DNA of 64,000 nucleotides from Argopecten irradians (lineage: Eukaryota; Mollusca; Bivalvia; Pectinida; Pectinidae), in assembly GCF_041381155.1 (NCBI RefSeq), contig NC_091138.1, forward strand, positions 36,945,604 to 37,009,603, in the 5' to 3' direction. Below are positions 48,465 to 63,400 of this stretch, one piece after another. The notes under the pieces are model-generated. The model did not search any database and was not told where the DNA came from. It worked only from the letters and a program-made list of their open reading frames with translations. The stretch's first letter is position 1. Each line of letters opens with the position of its first letter. Position numbers and translations under genes: made by a program.

Positions 48465-51400
48465 CTGGAAAAATATAAATCCTTTAATTAGATATGGTTT
48501 TGATATCAAATATTTCAAATCGTTATTTTTCAGCTATATCATTGTACAATACACATTATGAATAGCTGCCTGATCAAATTATGATATACATGTTTATTAT
48601 ATGACTAATGCTTTTGCTGTCTTTTGATTGGCCGATACGCTTCTCAGAAGTATTCATCAACTGCGATATCAATCCCGAAATCGGCGGCGAAAAGCACGCG
48701 AGGTTACTGGATACCTCTCGCGAGTCCAGTAACCTGTGTCAAAAATAGATCGAGGAAAACTCCCTTGAATGTGACGTCATAATCACTTTTTAACATCGAG
48801 TCGTACCCAAATATAGCGTAACCGGAGTTTCCCTCATTCAATGACGTCGGGATAGTCTATTGTGACGTCATTATTATAGACGGCAACATATATGATACAT
48901 AAATATATATATTTAAAAATTTAGATTATCATTATTCATTCACACGTTTTTTACAAATTAATGATAATGAACTTCAGAACAACTGATTAACGAATTTAAA
49001 AAATCATTAACATTGCTGTCTTTCTTCCTCTGTTACCTAGTACATATGTATATAACACGCATCAACTACTTAATTTACCAGAAGCAGTTTTTCAACTATG
49101 TAAAATTACTTATTTATTAAAGGAACAACGCTGAGATAAAATGCCAAACCTATATGTTATACATGTATAAATATGATATACAATCATGTATATGCTATTC
49201 ACAGTGATTTATTTTCGCACTTCAGAGACAGAAATGATTCTTATGCCCTCTGTTCCATGCATTTTCGCAATAATTGATTTTCACGATTTTCACGATTTCA
49301 ATCGCTAATGAAATAAGCTAAATCTAATCGCACGTGAACATACCGGAAGTTATTTCGCAGTATTGTACCAGAAGTTAGTTCGCTATTATTGATTATAAAA
49401 ACATTTTTAAAATTACTAAAATTCTGACTGGTAAGTCACGTCCTTGCTGTAGTTTTATCTGCCTGTATGATTATACTGAGAATTTTTATTGTAAAATTCT
49501 AAATTATTACCGGAGATGGTTACGGATGCAGACTCCCAAAACAATTGCGCAAAGCACCACCGCGCCAACTGTACAGCCAATGATAACTCCAAGACTCCTA
49601 TCATGATCATCGTCTGATTAAGGAATAAAATGCATATGCATGTGTAATTATATATATCATAATACTAAATAAAAAAGCACCCCCCAAACAAAAATAATCA
49701 AAAAATCCCAGTACAAATTAAGGAGTCCACTGTAGATATCTTAAGTAGTATTGGAAAATTGTTATTATAAAAATGAATGTTTTACTGAAAATTACCTGTA
49801 CCTGGATATCCTATTTGAAATACATGTAAATATTATAGAAACTCAATGAATGAGAAATATTCAGTGCTATTCACATGACATCATTTATTGGGGATTTTTT
49901 AAATGCATTGCTAGATACTATGTAGCATTTGACATGTGACCATAAAAGATTTATATATAAACATATCATAATAGGAATTTACCTTCAGAGGTCGGTTCAT
50001 CTTCCCAAGGAACTGCGACTGAAGTAATGAAAAATACATAATGTAAAATGTTAAATAAAGGGAGTAAACCAATAGATGTTAACAAAAGTGTTCTGGACAT
50101 TAAATGTCAGAATATGACAGTATAATTACCATCTTAATTACAGATTACCTGTTGGTTAATGTTGATTTAATGTATGTATCACCTTAATTACAGGTTACCT
50201 GTGGGTTAATGTTGAGTTAATATATTTATCATCTTAATTGAGCAATTAAATACGTGGATATAAAATATATACGAGTAGGCCTATCTCCGTTGTTCCCGTT
50301 TTGCTTCCCTGTTTCTTTCTTTCTTTATGATTTATTGTAACGTTTTATCTTTCTTACTTTTCCTGTCGTTGTTCCATGTTATGTATGCATTCAAAAAGCC
50401 ATAAGATAATCTAGTCTAACTTCTTCTTTCTATCTTTCTTTCTTAATTCATTTTTTTTATTTCTTCACTCCGTTTTTCTTTCCTTCTTAATCACTTTTTC
50501 ACATTGGAATGCTGTTTCTTTGTTTTAATTTTTGATTTTAATTATTGTTTAGTTTTAATTTGTATTTTTTTTTTACATTTTCTTTCAGAATAATTAATAA
50601 ATATATATCTGTATAGGAACATTGAAATTGCTAAATGAAATTGCTAACCTGAACAATCGCTTTGTGCCGAAGACCCTATGAAGGCCGTCGACAGCCCTTT
50701 GGGACATATTTTGCAGGTTTCTGCTCCTGATTGGTCTTGGTACTCTCCGTACGGACAGGGAAGGCATGTATCCCGGCCAGAACCGTAAGTCCCTAGGGAA
50801 CAGTCGACTGCAAAGAACATGGAAGAGCGGTATGACGCACACAACCACATACTTATTAGGATTTTATGCAGGCACTTTTTCGGAATGGGAATCGTAAATC
50901 CTTCTTATACCACATAATTAACCATATTCAATTCGTAAACTATATATTGTTAGTTCTTGCCAGATCGAGCTGCTACAATGTGTTGTTTTAATTCCATGCA
51001 ATACTCTACGAGATACGATCACAGACGTAGACTAATCATTTTTGTTGATATATTCATTGATTCTGTTACTAAAGACATAATATTTTTCCAAAACTGATAG
51101 TGTTCAAAGTTTAAACATGTTCTTCGAAGCTTCACATTAATCAGAGTCTTGTGTTGTTTACCACTTGGAATCTGAAATGGCTTTGTAATACAAATATACA
51201 AAAATTAAAAAATTAAATACTATTACGCGAGAGCAATACAAAGAAAAACAACGCAACAGCGTAGTTATTTACAAAATGTGTATTGATATGTAGACAACTG
51301 AGAAAGTCACAAACACATCAGGTGACCCGGTAGGGAAAAGTTCTTTTTTCGTCAAACACACAAATTATTCAAACTGAATTTTCTAAGAAAATGCGGCGAT

Positions 51401-54400
51401 ATCATAATAATGCTTTACCTACGCACCGTACTGAAAACGGGCCAAAATTAAGCTAATGATAGGCGTAATTATCATGGAAGAAAATAGTCAACTTTAGTCA
51501 ATGTGTGACCTACTTACTACATACAGCCCCCAATCTGACCTTGCCCTTATTACAGCCGACACTGCTGGTGGATATTACAGTGAGGACGTTGTATGTTCTG
51601 CCATCCACGTTAAACTGTAGTATGTCCTGGGATGTGTTTAATTGTTGAACCGATCTCTCTAGGTCAGTAACAGCCTGTAGGAGCTTCAACATGGCCGGAC
51701 TCACTAAAGCAGACAAAAACCTCAACAAATTGATTGACATAATGGTACATATACTAATTTGCATTCAACATCACTTTATCTGGTATGGCAACATCGATAT
51801 TAGTGACTTCTAGTGTTCTAACTGTAAACAATTTCATCATTTTCTGTACAAACGTATCATTTCATGTTTTAATAATCAATAAGTGATGGAAGTCGTACCT
51901 GTGTTTGTGTTCGCAATGTCTTCCAAATCAAGATTGTCACCCTTCACAAGTGGTACTCGAAGAGTGATAACAGCTTTCACTCCACTTAGAGACCGTTTCG
52001 ACCGATCACTGGAACAGCCTGAGGAACCAAAAACGTCGATGTTAATAAAATGGTGCTGATCGAATGGTAAATTACCAGTTGCCTTACATCTTAAGCTGTG
52101 GTAATAGGACATTAAACAAAACAAAAATAATGTTTAAAATTATATTTAAGTAGAAATAACGGTGGAAAAAGGTACATGTTGACCTGCTCTGTATACTTGA
52201 CATATCTAAATTGGTAATATTTGTTTACCTTCAATGCTGACCGATATGTCACAGGTTTTGTTATTAGAGCATTGAAGCTTTTCTTTGGACTTCTGCAACA
52301 GCGCATCTTTGAACTTTTCCGGATCCTGACATGATGTTGCTGAACTATATTGTAGTGTAGTTGAAGTTTCTAACTCTGCAGGACTGTACACGCCTAATAA
52401 ACATATATATCCTTAATTATTTAAATCAAATTTTGAATCTAGAGGTTAAGCAATTATTTCCATTCATCAAGTTCGAAAGCAACGGGAAAAAATCGTAATG
52501 ATGGATCAATATTTCTATGTCATATGTACACTTTATACTCTAAAGCTACAGCTCACCTAAATAATTGAAGGCTCTTGTATGTTCTTATTTGAACATTTTA
52601 TCTAAAAAAAATGGTCCAGTAGAACAAATATATTTATTAATTTGTTGTCCTCCCATAAGAAGGCTCTCATTAATCACTTATCATACTTTGTATACATTTA
52701 ACATATCTAATCTCTGTTACTCACGAGAACAGGATGGTGGTTTTCCGTTCCATTGGTAGGCTGTTTCTTTGCCACATTTATACACATCAAGGGGGGTAAA
52801 TCCCGGTGTAAACCACATACCATCCCGACAACTGGCTTCACAGGTAATCATGTCGTCAGAAGTATTACAGGACATGTGAGATCCGTAGGAGTGTGGCGTT
52901 GGTGGACAAACTTTGGGAAATAAAGTGATGATGGAGGTTATAATACATTCTTGATAATTCATAATTGAAGCATTGCAAAGCACAGAACTTATAATTGAAT
53001 TAAGAATAAGGAGAAAACAAATTCATTGTTCTTTGTTTTCATATCAAATCTGGCTTTCTGATATGCCTATTAGTTTTTCAAACCACTATGAAATCCGAGA
53101 ATGGCGCGAAAACCCGACGTTATCGTGAAACATTCACGTTGCATATCAATTTGGAAAAAAAATCCTTGACTTGAAAAAAAAGTGGAACGGTACATTAAAA
53201 CGCATTATATTTTCTCAAAAGTAATTATAACCATTGATGTCACTATTTTTTTCATTTCATCGGAGTATAAATACAGCGTAGCGGATTCTCACAGTTTGCA
53301 AACATTTTTTTTCATACCCCAATTAATTAAAAAACATCAATGCTTAAATGAAAAGTCCACTATGATTACTCATTTAAAACATTTATGTGTCTCATTTAAA
53401 AGGCAGATATGGTGACTTCTATTAAGAACTAGTAGGTTTTTTTATCAACTGCGTTCGCCAAATAAATACAAGCAAACGTTAATCCGTACTACTTCTTAAT
53501 CTTAAATGGTTACAAAACAAATGAAATTAAACTCCATCTATACCTGGGCACGCATTCGTATTGCATGCGCCTGTTTCCGTTGTCGGACCTGCACATGGTT
53601 TGCCATCAGGTTCTGGGGCTGGACTGTCACACTCCCGTATCCTCATCATTTGGCCCCCAGCACATGATTTTGAACATTGCGACCATTCTCCCCACGGACC
53701 AAATTTACCATCAACTGATAGTCAAAAGATACCGATTGCTGTGTGTCACCATTATATGAAGAGGATTTACGATAAAGACGAAATAAATATTAACATTATC
53801 TATGGTATGGGAACAGTGTGTATTACTTAATATAGTTATATTGTCATGGAACAACACGTGCAGTATTCAAAGGCAGTCATCATCATACTTGATTTCCTTC
53901 TGTTTGCTGTTATAAGTGAATACAATAAACAAAATATCTGTTGTCTTTAAATGCATAATTTTCATACAAACGGCTAGCATTACATTTTTTTTAATTGAAA
54001 TCACGAATACCTATCCTGGACTCGCAGAATTGTCCCTTGAAGCCAGCGGAACACGAGCACGTGTAATTAGCGTGCATGTTGTGACAGGTGGCGCCGTTTT
54101 CACACTCGTGGTTCCTACAGTAGTCGGGTGGCACCTCACACGTATCCCCAGTATAAACCATTAGTACAATGACAGGTGAAAGTCTTCATTCCATCTATAC
54201 ATAAATGGCCATGGCATGGGTCGGGATTACAGTCGTCTTTTGCTTTAATGACAAATGAGAAATATGTATATAATTAAACGATTTATCATATCATTTTTTC
54301 TGTTAGTAAATTAAACCTTGTCATAGATATATCATAGATATATGGATGAGCAATATGGCCAGGATTTTTAAATTTTAAATCCATTGCAGTAGTAACAGAT

Positions 54401-57400
54401 ATTGCATAACCAGATAGGAAAACATTAATATACTTGATACAAAGTCTACAACATTAAGTAATATTTGTCATTAACTATACTGTAAAGTGCTTTAATACAG
54501 AGGTGTCGCTAAATATCGTGTTTATTAATTCTTAGTTCGGATTTATTAGTTTAACATCCTATTATCAGACAGTGTCATTTTAAGGACGTGCCAGGTTTGT
54601 TGGTGGAGGAAAACCGGAGTACGCAGAGAAAGCCACTGGCCAGTGGTCAGTACTTGTCAACTGCCCCACATGGACTTATAACTCGCAAAACAGAGGTGGA
54701 GGGTTCGTGGTACTATATCGGGACATCCTAACCATTCACCCATCTCGGCCCTATTTTGTATATTTAATATTTAGATTGAATTTAATTATTTAAATAATGA
54801 AAAGAAATATATTTATCTTTACATATCAAACCTACCTATATAAAATGATGTTATATATAAACGTTCACTTCCTGTATCGGTACTAGAATTTGAAAAAAAA
54901 AACTTCGCAAAATAAAAACACTTTAAAGTATAATTGTCGATATATATCACTTTATAGTTACTTTGACCTACTTATGGTATAACACAATGTTCACAATACC
55001 GTCACATGTAACTTGGTGATATGAGATCGAGACCATCAACTTCCGTCTCTAAGAGACGGCTCATCTCAAACTCTCCTATTTCTGTGTTGTAGCAGGTTGC
55101 CGTCAATGTCTTTATATCAGTATTCGACAAAACGGAGGCTTTCAGTAAAAATCCGGATATGTGTCCGACTGTAAAGTAATGCAAACTATATTTTTTTTAA
55201 AAAGAAAGAAAAAAAGATGCACATCTGGTAAAAAAATCGATGATAATTTAAGTACGAAATAAATGTACAAATTATTAATGGCATATAATGAACCGACCTA
55301 AACATGGTTTCATGGCATGATTTAGCAAATACAATAGTTCATAAGCCCTGCAATTATATCTGTTCTCATTTCTCATGAGTAATTTGAGCACATAACTTTA
55401 ATCTATGAAAATGTAAACTATGAGATAATATATGTTACCGATACATATATGAATCTTACATGGAGTTGTTCATTTCATATGAGATTTTTATGAAACGAGT
55501 CTAAGAAGTATTTTTTATTTTTGCAAGGCTTCGGAGGCCGACCATCATTCAAATCTATATGAATTAAACTACAAAGGTAGGTGATCAAGCTAATGTTAAA
55601 AATCGAATAGAAACTGCCCACAGCCCAGTTTTCTTGAAACTTTGCATATTGAAAGTATTTAACTACTAGTTTTTTCCCTTTAAAAATGACAATTCTTTTT
55701 CCATTTGTAATTTTAAAAAGGCATAAAAGGGCCTGAATTCTTTGTAGTTCATTTTTCATTAAAACTACTAGCACATTACATGCCAAAAAAAAAGTTAGCC
55801 TTTGTTAATATTCTACTATTCATTTATTCATAAAGCTCATTTGACTAATTCCAAATTTAAAATATGAAATAGTTATATTTATCTACATAAAGAGAAGATT
55901 ATCTTAATCATCTAGTTGTTAGCGCTTTTTGTACTGTTTGGAAAAAATGCTCATATGAAATTAACACAAAAAAAATAGTTAACAAAAAAAGCTATCACAA
56001 CTTGTTGTTGTTTATTTTGGTGTCTAATAACAATATTAAATTTAAAGATCAACTTGAGCAATATTGAGTTTTTAAAAATTTAGCCCTGTCCTTACATACT
56101 ATGAAATGCTTTTTTTCCATTTTTTTTTTTATATCCTGTTTATAATAACTACAAAAACCTACATAATCCTCAAATGACAAAGGATTTTTTTGCCGTGACT
56201 AGTTCTACACTAAGTGCTTACCGCAACAATTGGGAAATCACTTGGACCGTACTAAGCTTAATGACAGGGCTACATCTGCCCCTGATGGTGCCGTTATTGT
56301 TCCGACAGCTACAGTCGTTAGTTGTGTCGAGGATTGCTCAGTGCCCTGGACGTACACTTTCAATACAGTAGACGATGAGTCCCCACACTACCGCTACATG
56401 TTGCCAGATTCCTCTTTTTATCATTAACACCAGTCGACTTTGATGACCTGTAATCAAGTGATAAACATTGCAGTTAAAAACAAAACACACTAGCCAACAC
56501 TTAATTTCTAATCTCGGTGTGATGGTTGGTTGTTTAGTTCCACTACGTGTGACCTCTAAATTGCCAAAATAATTGCAGATTAGAAATAATGTTTTCGGAA
56601 CAACCGTCACTTCCAATGATGATTTTTAAGTTAATTTGAACAAGGAGTCAAAAATCGAAAAAATTAAAATAACTAACTTTTACTCTACTTTAGTGATTGT
56701 ACAATTTTGTCACTGAATAACAAAAATATTAATTGTATTTAAAACCTTGGATTGAAAATTTCGCACTGGGTTCTTACCACAAAATGTCTACTGATACTTT
56801 TCGGCATTTTATGAGATTTTATGCCTCTCTCCAACTAGCAGATAAAAACTAATTTTTCGCAGGATATCTCAAATATATTTCTGAATATTTATATATATAT
56901 ATATATATATATATACCCTGATACGAAATACATATTTTTTTTTAATAATTAGTCTGATTGCCTTCAGGAAAATATAAACATATAAACAAACAGAAAGAAA
57001 GTGAAATAGTGTGAAAGAGATATTTTGATTGATTTGAAATAAAGAATGAAAGGAGAATGATATGTGAAAGCCCTCCTGCGAGAGGACAAGAGTTGTAGAA
57101 AAAAATGTCTTCTTTTTTCGAAGATAAAATATATTGCTTAAGAAAAGAGATTTTATGCCTCAATTTGAGTATTTATTGCAATAAAGAAACTGTTTGCTTT
57201 GTCAGGTAAATCAAAATAAAACTTCTGCAAACAATCATAAAACTAATGCAATGCATATATTTTTTTCACGATAATAAAATAAAGATAGAAAAAAACATGG
57301 TAAAACACATCACAAAATATATAGATATTGATGCCTCCTAACAAAATTGGTTACAAAACGGAATAATTTTTCATACCTGTGTAAAGATATATTGACCTGT

Positions 57401-60400
57401 TGTCCAAAGTCAATCATCAGTTTTTTGCGCTGCTCTACCGATGGATACATGTAGACTGACATCACCAAACCTTGGAAGTTTAACCCATGACGCCAAAGTG
57501 AAGCTCATGATGTCGTTTTTAACACTGCCCACTGTTGTCAGCAAAGTACCTCCCGGAATAGCAACGTCAAAGGCTGTAAGTTGTTAAAATAAATAGGTAA
57601 ATGTTATATGTCATCTACTTTGTTTCTTATACAGCATATGATTATCTCAAAGTTGTTAGAAATAACGTGTTTTCCTTTCTTTACAGTTTGGTTAAAACAT
57701 GTTGTGTTGACCAGCCAAAGACAATTTTGTGATATGAATTTGATCGACATTAAACTCGAAACTGTATCTAAAAAAGAAATTTGAAAAAAAAAAGTTAATT
57801 CGATTTGAGATACCTCTAGGCCATGGGCTGGGAGGGTCCCACATGCACCCCCCCCCCCCCAAATCTCCGAACCAATATTTTTCCTAACCCTCATGACCCA
57901 CTGATCACAAATCAAAATGTTAACATTGCATAAGTTGGGATGAACTTCCAGTTATGACGTCATCAAGATGGCCGCCAACTCGAATTTCACTAAAAAATGT
58001 AAAATAATTATAACATTGACATTTTTCAACCGAAGTAGACAAATGAGATATCAAAATGACCACAATAGAACAACAAATACATATCAGGACCAAATAATCC
58101 AATATTTGTAGTGATTCTTACACAGGAAAAAAATTGGATTTTAAGCTCAAAAATGGTTAATTTTAGCAAATTGTTCATATTTGGCTTGACGCAGCAAAAA
58201 ATGTTTTCCAACAGCAAACTATTATTTTTAATCTGTTTTTACCACTTATCAATCAGTTTAAACAACAACAGCAACAAAAACCAATGTTAACATTGTCCAG
58301 GTTCCGGCTATGACGTCATCAAAATGGCCGCCATCTCGAATTTCACTAAAAAGTGAAAAATAGTCATAACAATGACATTTTTCAACTGAAGTAGACAAAT
58401 GAGGTATCAAAATGACCACAACAGAACAAAAAATACATATCAGGACCAAATAATCCATTATATGTAGTGATTTTTGCTATGTTAACATTTGATTTGTGAT
58501 CAGTGGGTCATAAGGGTTAAGAAAAATATTGGTTCGGAGGTTGGGGGGTGCATGTGGGACCCTCCTAGCCCATGGCCTACTCTGTCAACCTGATCGACCC
58601 ATGTGAGATTATATTAGAGACCAATCAACTAAAGGATTTCCCATTAGACCACATGTTAAAGTTTTGAATGTTCTATTCAAACTGCTGATTGAAATCCAGT
58701 TATCGTGCTCATTAACTAAAATTTAGGTTCTCATTAAACACCAGATATATCAGAACAGAACGATTGTGTCCTTCAGCTCAAACTCAAACAAGTTAGCCCT
58801 TTTGAAATAAGTTGCATTCTGCATTGAAAAAATTTGATATTCTATTTTACCTATTATTTATCAAAATTGATATTTTGAGCCTTAATCCCAATCTGGATTT
58901 CAAAATTCATATTATTGTTACCTATTGAATTATTTCTTGTAAGAAAAACGGAAGAAAAAAACATTTGTTTTTAACTTTTGAAACTCATAATTCTCTAATG
59001 ACCCGGAATGTTCTTGTCCGAGTCTCAATTTTCTATATGAATGCGTCATTTCGAAGGTTTATTTTGCATTTAGCTGGTTATTTCCTATCAATCTATTCCA
59101 TAACCAACCGCGGGATAGCCTTGTCTAGTAAAAGTGAAAGCCATATCTCAACATTAATGAATGGGTAGCACTCGACGACCGCCGTGTTGACACGTCGTGT
59201 TTACACTCAGTAATAATTACGTGGCTACCATACACGCAGCATAAAGTTGACGCCATCTATTTTGACACATAATGATAACCGCGGTAAAAATCCTTCTAAT
59301 AAAAATTCATACTTTCAAACGTGGAAGGAAAAATATCTTTTAAAAAAAAAAGGATATCTAAACCCTCGAAAAAGATTTGTGTTACTCGCCAATTTGCTAT
59401 TATTCTGGTAGATATACACTGCTAGACCGAGCCATGTAAGATTTTATTAATCTTTCTACTTATCGAGAAGCAAATAACTAAACTAGAGCCATAACATCGC
59501 TTTCATCAATATTCAGATTATACTTTCATGGAATATTTTATTGTTAGTAAATATTAAAATAACCCTTGCATCCAAAATAGTACCCAAAGTTAATTATAAC
59601 ACTTAACCAACCTAAGCAATCTGAAGCTTGTGTGCTTGCCGACGAATTTGTCATCAAACCTTTTCCGCATTTTTCACATTTTGTGGCCATATTGTTTGGG
59701 CCGTATTCCAGACGTGAACAAGGAGCACATGGTTCGACACCATCAAGAGAATAAAACCCCTTCTTGCATATCGCTGTAAACAAAAATCATTTCACGTATT
59801 ATTGGACATGTTATGTATACGGTTTCGCTGCTGTCTATAAGTAGGTGTACATGTACATCAATATATACTATTTATATGAAATATCCTGCATATTATCAAA
59901 AATCGCTATAATAACATGAATTGTACCGGCATTATGCCGCTGGTTACTTGCAAAGGAAAACTTAACGCAAATTTCGTTAAAAACAGAAAGCGGTTTTAAT
60001 TTTTTTGATATCTGACTTTAAAGATACATATACAATTCAACCATATCTCTTTTTCATTCGCGATAAAATAACCAGATATACGATATTTAAGATTTATTTG
60101 AAGTGTATATATACCCACGTGTACACTCTGTCGAGTTGATTGTTCCGTTGGTATGTGTAGATGTCCCTGGAGGACACGGTGAACAGTTAACATCACCATC
60201 ATCATCACGGTACATTCCTTTTGGACAAAGGGTACACTGTCTTGTAGTAGCATCGTATATGGATCCCAGCGGACAAGATGCTGTGAAAAGTGTGGTACAT
60301 TGTTTATAAAGCAAAACAGTATGTCATTGTGCTGAAGTGGTACACAAATTGTATATGTTCTGATGTTAAACTTTTAAGTAAAGGGTCTATTATCCCCTCG

Positions 60401-63400
60401 AATTCATTGTTATCATATGTTTTGTTGTTTAAGTGTGCAATGCAAAGTTGGGGAGTGGAAAAAAGTCTATTGATGACTTAATATTTCTTATACTTGATTC
60501 CTAGCACTAGATGATATATTTGACTTCAATGTAACAACATTTATAATGTTGTTTAAAAAAATCAATTATTTTCTTATAGCAATACAAGATTACCGCAAGT
60601 TCTCGTAGAGAGACGTGGGTATCTGCCTTTTTCGCATTCTATTCCTAGTTGTCCGAACAGAAGGGATGATGTATCAACTGAAGAATTAGCAACATCAAAT
60701 GATCCTGAGCTGACTTTGGCTTGGATCATCGAACCGAGTTTTCTTGCAAGATTATCAAAGCCTTGGAAGTTGTCTGAACTAGAGTTTCCGATATTCCTCC
60801 ATTGAAGTTGTATTTCAAATGTCAGCAAGATGGATGTGTCTCTGGCTCGGCGATATCGTCTATTGTACACTGCTCCTCGTCGTCGACGAGTTGTTCCACA
60901 AGTGATTTCCACGTTTTGGACATTACAGTCGTTTGCGTTCGGACATATTCCCTGATGTCCAGGATCTGTTTGTAAAAGCTGCATCTCCTGAATGAAATGG
61001 GCCTTGATTGTATCCTGTGTAGCTTTATCACTGCATGATCCAGAATAATAGTAGACTTCACCCGGCAACACAAAATTATTTGGATTTCGCCGCACTGAAA
61101 TGGAACATGGCTGATATTTTTATCTAGGCAGACATTGAATTCAAGAAATATATTAATTTTGCTTAAATAAAAAAAGTATCAGCATTCTTAATAAATTACA
61201 ATCCTGGCAAATTGTATCCTTGTACATGAAAGAAATCACCTGAACAATCTGGTACTGTATCAACAGGGCTCCATTTCCCAGAACTTGTAGAACAGGAGAA
61301 CTGCCCGGTGAATCTAGCGACACTCCCTCCTCCAGCACCAGCCGGAATATCATAATGGTCATTACAGTGTAACATACACTGAAATCCATACATCCATTGA
61401 TCGCAGGTCAGGGCTCCGTGGGCAGGGGCGGTCAGCAAGGGACATTTGTTTTCTGAGTCATTTAAAATACACATGTAAACAACACTATTTGCTAATATTC
61501 TCATAATTTCAATATTGCGTTACTTAACCAAGATGACGTTTTATAAAGAATTATGACATAAGAATACACAAATATTTAAGTAGAAAGAAGAAAATAATTA
61601 TAATTAAGTAGAAAAATTAAGTAGAATAATATCCATAGAAATGATTTTTAAAAAATGATTTTGATTTTACTTTGAATTTATTTTGGCTTTTATTTCGGAT
61701 TATTAATATACTAGCTTTATACCGTTTTTCCTCATTATGAGAAAAATAAGCCTTCAACAAAATACAAAAAATAATTAATTACACGCAGTTAAATAACTGA
61801 ATATATTAATATGGTAATGTTAGACTATGGATTGAAATATCAAACTAATATTGTTATCACAAAACACCCACATTAAAAATCGTCGAATGGAATGCAAAAA
61901 AAAATAAATACGTAAAAATAAAGTTACACGTAACTAACGTTTACAGTAGGGTGTTGGACCACTTCCCCAGTTCCAATATGTTAACTTTGGGTTGGTTGAA
62001 TTCCTGTCACAGTACATCTTGTCATTCCCTATCAGAGGGTAGCTCCCTCTACATGACACTGTACAGCTCGACCCGTAGGTGTATCCGTTAGGACAAGTAA
62101 TGACCACGTACGGATTCTGTATAACTGGAGGTCCGCACTGCAACACTGTAGTGTAACGAATTACACAATTATCACCCATACAATTCTGAATACCACATAC
62201 GTATAGTTGGTGATTCGTTTAGGATTCATCATATATACCAATGATCAAAAGACATTGATTATGAGAGGCGACCAAATGCGAATGCAAGATACATCTGTCG
62301 CTCTTAGCTTTGGAATTTAATAGTGGCTGATGATCTTAATACCTTTTATAATTATAATGTTGGTTTAATCATATCTGTATGTTTTCTAACAATATTACTT
62401 CCAAATCCTATATATACTAATTGCTATTTATATGTGATACATAAGCAATATCACCCATATGTGTTTGCATTTATCACAAATCGGGTACCGTTATTATTAT
62501 GACGTTTTAATGATTTTTTAGAGTTTTGTAAGTTTTAATCATAACCGCTTACTTGTGAGTAATCTTAACACAGTGTCACGAGAACGTAAATTATCCGTAC
62601 TGTTTGCAAATCACGCGAAACTTCATTTAGTCTACATTGTGCAAAATATAATCAGTATCTAAATATCAATTTCACATTGATGTGAAGCTGGTCAAACTAT
62701 AATTCAAGAAACGAACACATTAAAAGTTCTTGAAACTAATGCTTTCTCATCTATAACATAAATTCTCCCAACATAGTCACTACATCATAGCTAGTCAAAC
62801 CACGTCACAATTCATTTGCATTTTACTGTGTTTCTTGAAAACATTTAGTGTGTGCTATGAGAAGGAAGATGTGCAAGTATATAAAAAGGACTATGAAACG
62901 TTTGCAGTAACATTTTAGTCGCTAGATGACCTCGTCATCGTGGCCGGTTTATGCTACTTGTGTTGTAGTTTCCATGATTTAATGTTCATAGTCTAGCTAG
63001 TGTTCAGTTGGACGCATGGATAGCAACAGTTTAAAGAAATTGGATAGATTTGTTTCCTATCAGGTGAGTAGAGTAATCTACAGTTTGTTTCTTAAATCAA
63101 ATTTGCTAGTTTCATCTGTACTGTACCGCGGGCTAAATTTAGACGGCGAACCCGTGGTCGACCGAACGCAATACTTACATTGATAGATACAGTATATCCA
63201 GAATTTACGGGATATGCTCTATTAAGCTATGTTGATAAACACATATGCAACCTACTTCTAGATTATTAGCATGGTATTTCAAGAATGCATTTTAATTACA
63301 GGTGCTATGTTCTTGATTTTTTGTTATTTCATGCTTCGACTGCAGCGGGGATTTCCCTAAAATGCGTGTATTCTGTGAAAAGAGAATTCCCTTTAGAAGT

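Noticed and set aside
56230-56427. Plus-strand frame with a plausible-looking translation (SCVEDCSVPWTYTF)
   Set aside because: It is the complement of the pentraxin exon 56222-56447, whose minus-strand product fits the family.
57920-58458. Two similar minus-strand ORFs (MDYLVLICI...)
   Set aside because: They arise from the two direct repeats inside the inverted-repeat element at 57817-58579.
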